From the NCBI GenBank assembly GCA_017405965.1, contig JAFQZK010000026.1, positions 24,433-88,432 of the forward strand: a DNA stretch of 64,000 nucleotides, given 5' to 3'. Position 1 is the stretch's first letter, and each line of letters begins with the position of its first letter. Below, piece after piece: positions 1 through 8,279 of this stretch. The stretch comes from Muribaculaceae bacterium (GTDB lineage: Bacteria; Bacteroidota; Bacteroidia; Bacteroidales; Muribaculaceae). The notes beneath the pieces were generated by a model. The model was not told where the DNA came from. It made no database searches and saw nothing but the letters and a program-made list of their open reading frames with translations. Made by a program: the position numbers and the translations under genes.

Positions 1-414
1 TCACTGGAGCAGTTCCTGCCGTTTGACAAGGTGTTCTCGTCACCATTGACACGCGCCCGCATGTTGGCGGCCTATTGTGGCTACCCCGATGCCGAGACCG
101 ACAACCGCCTGCTGGAGATGAACATGGGCGAGTGGGAAATGCAGCTGTATGACGAAATCCAGGACCCGCACCTGCAGGAGTGGTATGACGATTATATCTA
201 CCAACCCACGACAGGCGGCGAAAGTTTCTCGCAACAATACCAGCGTGTGGCGGCCTTCCTTGACGAGCTCAAGGGCAAGCCCTACCGGCGGGTGGCCATT
301 TTTGCCCATGCCGGTGTGCTTATCAGCGCGGGACTCTATGGCGGGCTGTATGCCTGGAAAAATGCCTGGAATAATCTGCCCGACTACGGAGATTATATTG
401 TAATTACGATTTAG
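1..414 (+). CDS. cobC: Alpha-ribazole phosphatase-like histidine phosphatase, 5' truncated
   Basis: The frame is open from base 1, so the gene starts outside the window and the N-terminal RHG catalytic motif is missing. What remains is the C-terminal part of a histidine phosphatase: the SSPLTRAR segment that carries the second phosphate-binding Arg, a Glu-rich middle, and the late catalytic His in IFAHAGVL. In this family the enzyme removes phosphate from alpha-ribazole 5'-phosphate or adenosylcobalamin phosphate. The assignment to CobC rather than another phosphoglycerate-mutase-like enzyme rests on cobU and cobT following on the same strand. Confidence 0.8.
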   Translation, partial: SLEQFLPFDKVFSSPLTRARMLAAYCGYPDAETDNRLLEMNMGEWEMQLYDEIQDPHLQEWYDDYIYQPTTGGESFSQQYQRVAAFLDELKGKPYRRVAIFAHAGVLISAGLYGGLYAWKNAWNNLPDYGDYIVITI

Positions 415-460
415 ATATTTAGGGCCTCGCCTTGGCGTGGCCGACAAACAGAGATACTCG

Positions 461-976
461 ATGAGCAAAATCATACTGATCACTGGCGGGCAACGCTCGG
501 GTAAGAGCCGCTATGCCGAGGAACTGGCATTGAGCAAAACAGACAATCCCGTGTATGTGGCCACGGCCCATGTGTGGGACGAGGAGTTCCGTGAACGCGT
601 ACGCCGTCATCAAGACCGCCGTGGCCCGCAGTGGACCAACATCGAAGAAGAAAAATACTTGAGCCGTCATGACTTGACAGGTCGTGTTGCAGTCATCGAT
701 TGCGTGACGTTGTGGCTGACAAATTTCTTCTTCGAGGGTCAAGAACAAGACACACAACAGACCCTTGCAGTTGCCAAAGAGGAGTTTGATCGCTTTACGG
801 CCCAAGATGCCACCTTTATCTTCGTGACCAACGAAATCGGCAGCGGCGGCGTGAGCGTGGATGCCGTTCAACGGCGGTTCACTGACCTGCAAGGCTGGAT
901 GAACCAGTATATCGCCAGCAAGGCTGACGAAGTCATCCTCATGGTTTCAGGAATCCCGGTAACAGTGAAGAGTTAA
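461..976 (+). CDS. cobU: Adenosylcobinamide kinase / cobinamide-phosphate guanylyltransferase
   Basis: CobU phosphorylates adenosylcobinamide and then transfers GMP to give AdoCbi-GDP, the acceptor for the lower ligand. The protein begins with a P-loop (GGQRSGKS) a few residues after the chosen ATG and ends in the typical MVSG-P-K tail; about 171 residues is normal. A GTG at 437 would add eight residues (MADKQRYS) that do not look like the family and overlap a GC-rich hairpin repeat (422-441), so the ATG at 461 is preferred. It lies 46 bases after cobC and before cobT, probably one transcription unit. Confidence 0.93.
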   Translation: MSKIILITGGQRSGKSRYAEELALSKTDNPVYVATAHVWDEEFRERVRRHQDRRGPQWTNIEEEKYLSRHDLTGRVAVIDCVTLWLTNFFFEGQEQDTQQTLAVAKEEFDRFTAQDATFIFVTNEIGSGGVSVDAVQRRFTDLQGWMNQYIASKADEVILMVSGIPVTVKS

Positions 977-1090
977 CAGTGAACAGAGAACAGTGAACAG
1001 TTAACAGTTAACAGTGAACAGTTAACAGAGAACAGTTCTAGAAAATCTAGAGCATCTAGAATATCTAGGGGCTAAGGACTAAGGACTAAA
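977..1090 (+). repeat. Three-part simple repeat between cobU and cobT
   Basis: The gap holds three blocks in order: tandem variants of AACAGTTAACAGAGAACAG, then a run of CTAGA palindromes (about 1036-1068), then repeats of CTAAGGACTAAGGA. The same three blocks in the same order relative to the downstream gene sit before the adenosyltransferase gene at 6630-6735, and the first block recurs at 30085-30165. No coding potential was seen. Confidence 0.8.
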
Positions 1091-1094
1091 GAAA

Positions 1095-2138
1095 ATGAGA
1101 GAATTCAAAATACAACACACCGATAAATCGATGGCTGATGCCATCCAGCAGAAAATCGACCACCTGAACAAACCCAAAGGCTCGCTGGGCCGTCTGGAGG
1201 AACTTGCCTTGCAAATCTGCCTCATCCAGCAGACTTTGACGCCCAGCCTCAACCACCCCTGCCACCTATTGCTGGGTGGTGACCATGGTATTGAACGCGA
1301 GGGCGTGAGCGTGTCGCCTCGTGAGGTTACCTGGCAACAGATGATTAACTTCACCCATGGCGGTGGCGGCGTGAATATGTTCTGCCGTCAGCATGGCTTC
1401 AAATTGCGCATCGTGGACGCGGGCGTGGATTATGACCTAAGCAATATTAAGGGCATTATCGACCGCAAGATTGCCCGTGGTACCCGCAATTTCCTGCACG
1501 AGCCGGCTATGAACCAGGAGGAATTTGATCGAGCCATCCAAACGGGCTGTGACCTAGTGGATGAATGCATCGCCGAAGGCTGTCAAGTGCTGTGCATCGG
1601 CGAAATGGGCATTGCCAATACTTCACCGTCAAGCATCTGGATGAGCCTGTTCGGCAACATTCCGCTCGACGAGTGCATCGGCGCAGGGGCGGGTCTTGAT
1701 AATCCCGGTATCCAGCACAAACGCGAAATCCTCGCACAAGCATTAAAGCATTACAAAGAGACGATGGATCACACGACCGAGAATGCTATACGCTACTTCG
1801 GTGGTTTTGAGATGGTGACGGCTATCGGCGCGATGTTGCGTGGAGCCGAGAAACACCTGGTTGTACTGGTTGACGGCTTTATCATGACGGCCTGTGCCAT
1901 TGCCGCTATCCAACTCTATCCAACCGCCCAGGACTACATGATTTTCACCCATTGCGGTGACGAGAGCGGCCACCGACGCATGCTCGACATCGTCCACGCC
2001 AAGCCTATCCTCAACCTGGGGCTGCGTCTCGGCGAGGGAACAGGAGCCTTATGTGCCTATCCCATCATTGATTCGGCCGTGAGGATGATCAATGAGATGA
2101 ACAATTTCGACACCGCCCACATCACCAAATACTTCTAG
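1095..2138 (+). CDS. cobT: Nicotinate-nucleotide--dimethylbenzimidazole phosphoribosyltransferase
   Basis: CobT activates the lower-ligand base: it transfers phosphoribose from nicotinate mononucleotide to dimethylbenzimidazole, giving alpha-ribazole 5'-phosphate. The 347-residue length is normal. Recognisable family segments are the N-terminal NKPKGSLGRLEELA motif, GEMGIANT in the middle, and GLRLGEGTGA near the C-terminus, which holds the catalytic Glu. It is third in the + strand cob group and is followed by a 12-bp stem-loop. Confidence 0.96.
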   Translation: MREFKIQHTDKSMADAIQQKIDHLNKPKGSLGRLEELALQICLIQQTLTPSLNHPCHLLLGGDHGIEREGVSVSPREVTWQQMINFTHGGGGVNMFCRQHGFKLRIVDAGVDYDLSNIKGIIDRKIARGTRNFLHEPAMNQEEFDRAIQTGCDLVDECIAEGCQVLCIGEMGIANTSPSSIWMSLFGNIPLDECIGAGAGLDNPGIQHKREILAQALKHYKETMDHTTENAIRYFGGFEMVTAIGAMLRGAEKHLVVLVDGFIMTACAIAAIQLYPTAQDYMIFTHCGDESGHRRMLDIVHAKPILNLGLRLGEGTGALCAYPIIDSAVRMINEMNNFDTAHITKYF

Positions 2139-2162
2139 CGATTGGTGTCAGTTATATGTATC

Positions 2163-2201
2163 GAACGGGGTGTGATAGCAGAATTGCGACACACCCCGTT
2201 C
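2163..2201 (+). terminator. Perfect 12-bp stem-loop after cobT
   Basis: GAACGGGGTGTG at 2163 pairs perfectly with CACACCCCGTTC ending at 2201 around a 15-base loop. There is no T-run, so this is either a terminator of the kind common in this window or an RNA-stabilising hairpin. It ends the cobC-cobU-cobT unit and faces the opposing genes. Confidence 0.6.
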
Positions 2202-2375
2202 AAGGTTGAATCATGTTCCAATCGCTGACGGCCTGCCCATTCACCACAATTGCGGAAAACGAGCTCAAGGACATTTCTTCGGATTACGAATGAAAATACT
2301 TCTTTAGTATATAATCATAGAATAACGCTATCTTTGTAACCTGAATTTGTATAACTAGCATCATGATTTTTCTTG

Positions 2376-2570
2376 CTAATCCACAACGATGTTCTTGGTT
2401 ACGATAGGTTTCCCGTTTTCATCAATCAAGGGTGTTAATCCAGAGCCTTCACCAAAGGATACAAACAGATAATTCACTCCTGTTTGGGTGTCAACGAGTA
2501 CAGAGGCTTGTCTCATTAATCCATTCACTTCGATGTCATTCCAAACAAATCTTTTCAATTTCTTGCTCAT
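2376..2570 (-). CDS. Small DUF6440-like protein
   Basis: A 64-residue protein with the string GVNYLF followed by GSGLTPLIDENGKPI, which resembles the C-terminal core of the DUF6440 family (function unknown). It begins MSKKLKRF and has no signal peptide or membrane segment. It is downstream of cbiB in the same direction but 107 bases away, so co-transcription is unclear. Family assignment is from memory of the motif. Confidence 0.6.
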   Translation of the reverse strand: MSKKLKRFVWNDIEVNGLMRQASVLVDTQTGVNYLFVSFGEGSGLTPLIDENGKPIVTKNIVVD

Positions 2571-2677
2571 TTTTTCAACTTTTTAATCATTTAACCATAT
2601 TAACTTGTATTGCTTGACCTTGCTCTTGTCAAATCAGATTTAATGTTACAGTATCACCAGATGTATAACTGGATCTT

Positions 2678-3604
2678 TCATCGCCAACAAAACGAGAGGA
2701 GGACAAGCACGATCATCAGGGCCTCGGAGAGGCGGTTGATGAGGACAGAAATGCGCATGTCCTGGGTAGTCAGTTCGCGGTCGTTCTCCCCGATGTAAGG
2801 TTTGTCGAAGAGTTCGCCGAAGTAGTAGTGGGGACCGCCGAAGCGGCAGTTGAGGATTCCGGCGAGGGCAGCCTCGGGGTAGCCGCTGTTGGGGCTGGCG
2901 TGACGTCGTCCGTTTTTCCAAACGAATTTCAACAAGGACAACTTACCTGATGCGATGACCATCAGCAGGGCCGTCAAGCGGGCCGGGATGTAATTAGCCA
3001 CGTCATCGATATGGGCGGCCCAGCAGCCGAAGTCCTTGTAGCGCTCGGTGCGGTAACCGATCATCGAGTCAAGGGTGTTGACCATCTTATAGGCCAGCAT
3101 ACCAGGCGTGCCCAGCAATGCAAACCAAAACAGCGGGGCAATCACGCCGTCGCTCAAGTTCTCGGCAAGGGTCTCAAGGGCGGCGGTGCGCACTTCTTGG
3201 GCAGACAGTTGCGACGTGTCACGGCCCACAATGCGGGCGACCTGCTGGCGGCCCTCGTCCAGCGAGCGATCCAACGCCAGGAAGACCTCACGCACCTCAC
3301 GGATGAGCGTTGTTCCTGCCAGGCAGTAGAAAATGATAATCGTGTCAAGGATGAGCCACAAAATCATGTTGGGTACAAGCCGCTTCAGCCCCCACACGAT
3401 GAAGAACACCATCAGAATCAAGGCAATGGCCATCACAGCACCCTTGGCCATGCGATGGTTGCCCTTGTTGAGACGATGCTCGCCCCACGAAATCATTTTG
3501 CCGAACCACACGACGGGATGCGGCAACCGTAACGGGTCACCAAAGATGAAATCCAGCAACCAGCCAAACAACAATGGCAATATGAGTATAACAGTATCAA
3601 TCAT
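2678..3604 (-). CDS. cbiB: Adenosylcobinamide-phosphate synthase CbiB
   Basis: CbiB is the membrane enzyme that joins adenosylcobyric acid with aminopropanol (phosphate), forming the nucleotide-loop arm. Several hydrophobic segments are visible, together with the family motifs DFIFGDP-RLPHPV-WFGK at the N-terminus and ALETLAENLSDGVIAPLFW, MVNTLDSMIGY and the DD-ANYIPAR-TA motif later. The ORF extends ten codons further upstream (to 3634), but the ATG at 3604 gives the usual MIDTVI-like start just before the first membrane segment. It follows the cobD aminotransferase, the enzyme that supplies its substrate. Confidence 0.93.
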   Translation of the reverse strand: MIDTVILILPLLFGWLLDFIFGDPLRLPHPVVWFGKMISWGEHRLNKGNHRMAKGAVMAIALILMVFFIVWGLKRLVPNMILWLILDTIIIFYCLAGTTLIREVREVFLALDRSLDEGRQQVARIVGRDTSQLSAQEVRTAALETLAENLSDGVIAPLFWFALLGTPGMLAYKMVNTLDSMIGYRTERYKDFGCWAAHIDDVANYIPARLTALLMVIASGKLSLLKFVWKNGRRHASPNSGYPEAALAGILNCRFGGPHYYFGELFDKPYIGENDRELTTQDMRISVLINRLSEALMIVLVLLSFCWR

Positions 3605-3665
3605 TTCAGTTATTTGTCTAACGTAGAGACGCAAAACTTTGCGTCTCTACAATGCGGATGGCAAA

Positions 3666-4655
3666 TTAGTTTAATTGGCGTAATTCGTAGTTCCTTATTG
3701 CGGCGATGAGGGCGTCGTTCTCGGTGGGTGACTGGGTAGCGATGCGGAAGTGGTGCGGCGTGAGGCCCGTGAAATTGGAGGCGTCGCGGATGAGGATGCC
3801 ATGCTCTCGGGCCAAGTATTCCTTCAGGTCGGCAGCCGTAGTTTGGCGAATGATACACAAAAAGAAATTGGTCTGTGTATCAAACGCTTCGATGCCTTCA
3901 ATGTTGTTCAGCATGGACCGCAGACGCTGGGTCTCAGCCAGATAGGACGGCAGGTCTGGAATGGCTGTTTTGCCTTGATCAACGAGCCACTTGCCCGCCT
4001 CAAGCGACAGGGCATTGATGGCCCAGGGACGGTATTGTTCCCGCAAGCGGCTGATTATCGCAGAAGATGCCGTGACATAGCCCAACCGCAGCCCGGGCAC
4101 CGCATAGCGCTTGGTCATCGAGTGCAACAGAAGGATGTCGTCACGACCGACGACATCGGCAGGCTGCAGCAGGGGTGCCATCGTGTAGTCCTCGTAGGAT
4201 TGGTCCACGATAAGCAGACGGTGTTGCTCGGCAAGTGCCAGCACCTTGTCAACGGGCATCACATCGCCTGTGGGATTGTTGGGATTGCACAACCAGCATA
4301 GGGCGCCTTCCTTGTTTTCTTGGTAGCCAAATACGCGACAGGCGTCCTCATATTCCCTGAATGTGGGTTGCAGGATACGGCAGGAGCCCTCATGGCGATA
4401 GGCTTGGGCAATCAGGTAGATGGCATCTACTGCGCCACTTGTCACGAGCACCTCGTCGGGGCTGATGCCACACTCGCGGGCAATCATCCGCTCGAGCGAT
4501 GCCGCCGACGGCTCGGGATATGAGCGCACGACATCCAAACGGGAACTCAGGTAGTTGTTAAGCGCACTCAGGTCAGTTCCGTTGTAAATGTTGGAACTGA
4601 AATTCATCTTGATATTGTCGTAACGATACAAGTCGTCGCCGTGTCCTTCAATCAT
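3666..4655 (-). CDS. cobD: Threonine-phosphate decarboxylase (CobD-type aminotransferase fold)
   Basis: A fold-type I PLP enzyme of 329 residues. The start MIEGHGDDLYRY resembles CobD proteins (HGGD-like), the LCNPNNPTGD motif binds the cofactor, and the PLP lysine is in SMTKRYAVPGLRLGY. In this pathway it makes aminopropanol phosphate for the CbiB step. The gene overlaps the end of cobQ by 8 bases, which implies translational coupling. A histidinol-phosphate aminotransferase-like role is the alternative, but position between cobQ and cbiB favours CobD. Confidence 0.9.
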   Translation of the reverse strand: MIEGHGDDLYRYDNIKMNFSSNIYNGTDLSALNNYLSSRLDVVRSYPEPSAASLERMIARECGISPDEVLVTSGAVDAIYLIAQAYRHEGSCRILQPTFREYEDACRVFGYQENKEGALCWLCNPNNPTGDVMPVDKVLALAEQHRLLIVDQSYEDYTMAPLLQPADVVGRDDILLLHSMTKRYAVPGLRLGYVTASSAIISRLREQYRPWAINALSLEAGKWLVDQGKTAIPDLPSYLAETQRLRSMLNNIEGIEAFDTQTNFFLCIIRQTTAADLKEYLAREHGILIRDASNFTGLTPHHFRIATQSPTENDALIAAIRNYELRQLN

Positions 4656-6129
4656 GGTCAGTCAAGATTTTGTAGATTTGTTCCATATCGACATACTGGC
4701 GCACGTGGGCAGCCAACTTGTCGTATTGTTCTTCCTTGAACGCCGCGTAGTCAAACGGCTGATTTCCCTCAGCAATTTTGTCCTTGAAAGGGTCCAGCAG
4801 GAAATCGACAAAGGCCGCATTGTCGAGGATGCCGTGGACATAGGTGCCCATGCACTTGCGATCGACGATATAGCCATCTTCACGCCCGTCATCGAGATGC
4901 AGTAAGGGTGAGGGCTTGGCGTCGCCCACAGGATGGGTTTCACCCTGATGGATTTCGTAGCCTTGTCCGTATTGAGTGGTGACTTGGCGCGTCTGCTTGT
5001 CACCGTTCATCGTCGTACTCGTCGGCAGCAAACCCAAGCCAGGCAAACGTTCGATATCGCCCTCCACGTGGTCGGGGTCGTGCACTTCCATGCCCATCAT
5101 CTGGTAACCGCCACAGATGCCCAACACCGCCGCACCCTCGCGATGGGCACGGACGATGGCCTGGGCGCAACCGTTGCGGCGCAGTTCATACAGATCATGC
5201 AAGGTGGACTTGGTGCCCGGCAGAATAATGATGTCGGCTTTCTTGATGTCCTCGGTATTATTGGTATAGAACAGATGCACACGCGGGTCACGTTCCAGCG
5301 CATCAAAGTCGGTGTAATTGGACAGGTGTCGCAGCATGACTACGGCCACATTGACCTTACCCCGCTCAGCCTGCATCGACTTTTGCGCCAGCGCCACGCT
5401 GTCCTCCTCCTCGATATAGATATCCTTATAGTAAGGGATAACACCCAGCACTGGAACCCCGCAGATGTCCTCCAACATTTTGCGTCCCTCGTCAAACAGC
5501 CTCATGTCGCCACGGAACTTGTTGATGATGATGCCCTTGATAAGACTGCGGTCTTCGGGCGTCTGCAAAGCGATGCTGCCATAGACCGAAGCAAACACCC
5601 CTCCCCGGTCGATATCACCCACGAGAATCACGTCGGCATGGGCGTGACGAGCCATGGGCAGGTTCACCAGGTCGGTGTCGCGCAGGTTGATTTCAGAGAT
5701 GCTGCCTGCGCCCTCCATCACGATGGGATTGAAACGGGATGCCAAGCGGTCGAAGGCGGCACACACCTCGCGGCGATAGTCGATGTCGGACGTGCCGCGA
5801 CGCCAATAGTCATAGGCATTCTTGTTGCCGATGGGTTTGCCGTGCAGGATGACCTGAGAGGTGTGGTCCGATTGAGGTTTCAGCAACAGCGGATTCATGT
5901 CGGTGTGGCAAGGAATACCCGCTGCCTCGGCCTGAACAGCCTGGGCACGGCCTATTTCAAAACCCTCGGGCGTGGCATAGGAATTCAATGCCATATTCTG
6001 AGCCTTGAACGGGGCTGGTCTGTAGCCGTCCTGCCTGAAAATGCGGCAGAAGGCAGCGGCAACGATGCTCTTGCCCACGTCGCTGCCAGTACCGGCAAAC
6101 ATTACTGGATGCAATCGCTTGTTATTCAT
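4648..6129 (-). CDS. cobQ: Cobyric acid synthase
   Basis: CobQ amidates cobyrinic acid a,c-diamide on four side chains using glutamine and ATP. The 493-residue protein has the N-terminal dethiobiotin-synthetase-like domain (AGTGSDVGKS P-loop, then PFKAQNMALNS), a middle linker with ILPGTKST, and a C-terminal glutaminase domain with the nucleophile Cys in LGICGGYQMMG and the His in YVHGILD. It overlaps the adenosyltransferase gene by 4 bases upstream and cobD by 8 bases downstream, so it sits inside a tight operon. Confidence 0.96.
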   Translation of the reverse strand: MNNKRLHPVMFAGTGSDVGKSIVAAAFCRIFRQDGYRPAPFKAQNMALNSYATPEGFEIGRAQAVQAEAAGIPCHTDMNPLLLKPQSDHTSQVILHGKPIGNKNAYDYWRRGTSDIDYRREVCAAFDRLASRFNPIVMEGAGSISEINLRDTDLVNLPMARHAHADVILVGDIDRGGVFASVYGSIALQTPEDRSLIKGIIINKFRGDMRLFDEGRKMLEDICGVPVLGVIPYYKDIYIEEEDSVALAQKSMQAERGKVNVAVVMLRHLSNYTDFDALERDPRVHLFYTNNTEDIKKADIIILPGTKSTLHDLYELRRNGCAQAIVRAHREGAAVLGICGGYQMMGMEVHDPDHVEGDIERLPGLGLLPTSTTMNGDKQTRQVTTQYGQGYEIHQGETHPVGDAKPSPLLHLDDGREDGYIVDRKCMGTYVHGILDNAAFVDFLLDPFKDKIAEGNQPFDYAAFKEEQYDKLAAHVRQYVDMEQIYKILTDHD

Positions 6130-6626
6130 TCTTTCTTGTTGGCTAAGACAAACAGATAATCGGACAGGCGGTTCATCATCATCAGAATTGAACTGTCAAC
6201 AGGATGTTCCCGATTCAGCGACCACAAGCGGCGTTCCACCGTGCGGGCTTGAGTGCGAGCCAAGTGGATGAAAGCAGACAACTGCGACCCACCACCAGGA
6301 ACAACGAAACCGCCTTGATAATCGGCCTGGTCAATGGCAAGTTCCAACTGTGCAGTGATTTCTGCAGCATTGAGTTGCCGCGGATTGATGCTACCCTCGG
6401 GCGTGGCAATGTGGCTCATTACCGTCATCAACTCACGCTGCACGGCGAGAATGAGCACTCGGTTCACATCGTCATCACCGAGCATCGACCGCACGATACC
6501 CAGGTGGGCATTCAGTTGGTCAATCTGCCCGTTGACCTCAATGCGCAGATCATCTTTTGCGACCCTCTCCCCGTCACGCAGGCTGGTCATGCCCTCATCG
6601 CCTGTTTTGGTATATATCTGTTTCAT
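6126..6626 (-). CDS. pduO: PduO-type ATP:cob(I)alamin adenosyltransferase
   Basis: The 166-residue protein begins with KQIYTKTGDEGMTSL, the ATP-binding signature of PduO/MMAB-type adenosyltransferases, and has the VNGQIDQLNA-LG segment and the late RRLWSLNREHPVD motif. The enzyme attaches the adenosyl ligand to cobalt. It is first in the tight - strand unit (4-base overlap with cobQ) and is separated from cbiA by a repeat-filled gap. The symbol reflects the structural class; it does not imply a propanediol pathway. Confidence 0.92.
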   Translation of the reverse strand: MKQIYTKTGDEGMTSLRDGERVAKDDLRIEVNGQIDQLNAHLGIVRSMLGDDDVNRVLILAVQRELMTVMSHIATPEGSINPRQLNAAEITAQLELAIDQADYQGGFVVPGGGSQLSAFIHLARTQARTVERRLWSLNREHPVDSSILMMMNRLSDYLFVLANKKE

Positions 6627-6629
6627 TTT

Positions 6630-6735
6630 GTCCTTAGTTTTTAGTCCTTAGTCCTTAGTTTCTAGATATTCTAGATACTCTAGATGATCTAGATGTTCTA
6701 GAACTGTTAACTGTTCACTGTTAACTGTTCACTAA
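6630..6735 (-). repeat. Second copy of the three-part simple repeat, between cbiA and the adenosyltransferase gene
   Basis: Read on the - strand this holds AACAGTTAACAGT-type repeats, then CTAGA palindromes, then CTAAGGACTAAGG-type repeats, the same order and the same position before the next cob gene as at 977-1090. The block begins inside the last codons of the cbiA glutaminase ORF (which ends at 6721), so that ORF's C-terminus has been built from repeat sequence. Confidence 0.8.
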
Positions 6736-7284
6736 ATAAAGGTGTGTATAGCTTGCCAGGACGTTCTTGTAGCGGAGGACGGGTGTGGACACAGGTTCAC
6801 CCTTGGCATTATAGACTTGGGTGACCGATGGCGGCACCTCGCCCAGGAACTGCGTGTAGTGGAACTCATGCCCGCGAAATTCCTGGCCATCGAGCGTAAA
6901 ACGGCGATAACCCAACGAGAGTTTTCGGTCTTGCTTGCGGGCCGTGATGCTATAGGGCAACACACCGCACATGGGGAACTCGCCCTCGTCGGTGACGATC
7001 TTCTCGCACAGGTACATCATGCCGCCACACTCGGCGATGATGCGTCCACCGCGCTCGGCATACTCCTTGATAGCACGCCTTGTTGCCTCGGCAGCCACCA
7101 GCGCCTCCAGATGCTTCTCAGGATAACCGCCTGGCAGATAGAGCAAAGCCACATCGTCAAGACAAGGCACGTCGGTCTCGGGATTGAAGAAAGAGACATT
7201 CTCCAACCGATCGATATTCTCCTGATAAATGAAGGAGAATGACTCGTCGTTACGAGCGATTAAAGTTTCAAGAGCCGTTGCCAT
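6721..7284 (-). CDS. cbiA: Cobyrinate a,c-diamide synthase, C-terminal glutaminase half (frame-shifted from N-terminal half)
   Basis: This frame carries the glutamine amidotransferase domain of CbiA: LLYLPGGYPEKH, the nucleophile Cys in IIAECGGMMYL, and the C-terminal GHEFHYTQF segment with the catalytic His. It has no ATP-binding domain. The ATP-binding half ends in another frame 25 bases into this ORF. Adding a single T on the coding strand (an A to the A run at 7262-7264 on +) would join the halves as RLLKLLIARNDES, giving a normal single protein. So this is a recent frameshift, a base-calling error, or a gene truly expressed as two coupled subunits. Confidence 0.85.
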   Translation of the reverse strand: MATALETLIARNDESFSFIYQENIDRLENVSFFNPETDVPCLDDVALLYLPGGYPEKHLEALVAAEATRRAIKEYAERGGRIIAECGGMMYLCEKIVTDEGEFPMCGVLPYSITARKQDRKLSLGYRRFTLDGQEFRGHEFHYTQFLGEVPPSVTQVYNAKGEPVSTPVLRYKNVLASYTHLYLVNS

Positions 7285-7913
7285 TCCACATGCTTTTCAA
7301 GAAGTTCAACCAAAAGATTGCTTTCGGGTTTCTCGCTGAAGTCCAGTCCCAGGTAACGTGAACCTTGCTCGAGTTCTGTTTTCTTGGGCAGAAAGCCATA
7401 GCAAGCCACGCCCAAGTCGTCACACACCTGTTGCAGCATGGCAAAATGCCTTGCCGAACCCACACGATTGAAAATCACGCCGCAGATGCGCAGGTCCTTG
7501 CGGAAGTTGATGAAGCCCGACAGTAGCGCAGCCATCGAATAGGCCGCCGACTTGGCATCGACCACCAACACGACAGGCAGATTCAGTACGCGTGCAATCT
7601 CGGCAGATGACCCCTTGTCGCGGTCATAGCCGTCAAACAAACCCATCATGCCCTCGACAACGCACACATCGGCATCAGCACCATAGCGTTCAAACAGCTC
7701 TCGCACATGCTCAGGCGTAGCCATGAACGTGTCCAAATTGATACTAGGTCGCCCACACACCGCCGCATGAAACTTGGTGTCGATATAATCAGGGCCGCAC
7801 TTAAACGGCTGAACCCGATACCCCTTTCGGCTAAACAACGCCATCAGCCCCCGAGCAATCGTCGTCTTGCCCGAGCCACTATTCGGCGCCGCAATTAAAA
7901 ATCCACGTCCCAT
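7260..7913 (-). CDS. cbiA: Cobyrinate a,c-diamide synthase, N-terminal ATP-binding half
   Basis: Contains the P-loop AAPNSGSGKTT at residues about 7-17, PFKCGPDYID, and the VVEGMMGLFDG motif of the dethiobiotin-synthetase-like domain. CbiA amidates the a and c side chains of (hydrogeno)cobyrinic acid. The frame is open up to 8255, but the ATG at 7913 (MGRGFLIAAPNS) is the conserved start; the upstream extension is unlike the family. A TAAATTTG box lies only about 10 bases before this ATG, suggesting a very short or absent leader. The stop at 7260 comes too early because of the shift described for the other half. Confidence 0.87.
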   Translation of the reverse strand: MGRGFLIAAPNSGSGKTTIARGLMALFSRKGYRVQPFKCGPDYIDTKFHAAVCGRPSINLDTFMATPEHVRELFERYGADADVCVVEGMMGLFDGYDRDKGSSAEIARVLNLPVVLVVDAKSAAYSMAALLSGFINFRKDLRICGVIFNRVGSARHFAMLQQVCDDLGVACYGFLPKKTELEQGSRYLGLDFSEKPESNLLVELLEKHVEWQRLLKL

Positions 7914-7921
7914 ACAAACCG

Positions 7922-7929
7922 CAAATTTA
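7922..7929 (-). promoter_or_regulatory. Bacteroidota -7 box before cbiA
   Basis: TAAATTTG on the - strand matches the TAnnTTTG consensus of the primary sigma factor in this phylum. It ends 9 bases before the cbiA ATG, so the mRNA would begin at or almost at the start codon. No cobalamin riboswitch-like sequence was seen between here and 8280. Confidence 0.5.
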
Positions 7930-7995
7930 CAAAAAAATAACGAAATCAAATAGTATTGTAACTCATAGTTCCTTTTTATAATCAGCACGATTTGA

Positions 7996-8151
7996 AGGCA
8001 GCTCTTGAATACTTCAGATATATATGGTATGGTTCGCCTAAACCGGGTTGACAGTTTGGCGGTTTTGTTACAAGATTGGTTTATAGAATCACCCATGAAG
8101 GCTGAAATCCAATCACTGTATGTCAAACTATTGCATCCATCGCTCAAATGA
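7996..8151 (+). pseudogene. Relic of the 3' end of an N-formylglutamate-amidohydrolase-like gene
   Basis: The frame reads open from a TGA at 7993-7995 to a TGA at 8149-8151. Its last part, KAEIQSLYVKLL, matches KADIQSLYDKLL at the C-terminus of the gene at 45972-47060. At DNA level about 37 bases (8097-8133) align with about six differences, several of them synonymous. Upstream of this the similarity fades. Best read as the degraded tail of a second copy; a short functional ORF starting at an inner ATG is less likely. Confidence 0.5.
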
Positions 8152-8161
8152 CCTATCTTTG
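8131..8161 (+). promoter_or_regulatory. Promoter of the GH97 gene
   Basis: TTG at 8131-8133 and TATCTTTG at 8154-8161 are separated by 20 bases, matching the Bacteroidota -33/-7 arrangement. The start codon is about 118 bases downstream, leaving a leader of roughly 110 bases with no recognised element. Confidence 0.6.
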
Positions 8162-8279
8162 CACCAATTAATGAGCGTGAAGAATCAAGCCTGATGAGAG
8201 TGCCGAAATTGCGGTTGATCAGCAGAGCCGATTTTAGCGATCGCTCTATGAACACAAAACTGACAATGATATAAGCACA

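Noticed and set aside
2139-2375. Possible cobalamin riboswitch near the cob genes
   Set aside because: No B12-box-like GCCACTG segment or suitable fold was seen here or upstream of cbiA; only a simple stem-loop follows cobT.
4933-6159. 408-codon open frame opposite cobQ
   Set aside because: Antisense shadow; cobQ is unambiguous.
7914-8255. In-frame upstream extension of the cbiA N-terminal half to 8255
   Set aside because: The added residues do not resemble CbiA, the ATG at 7913 gives the conserved start, and a -7 box lies at 7922-7929.
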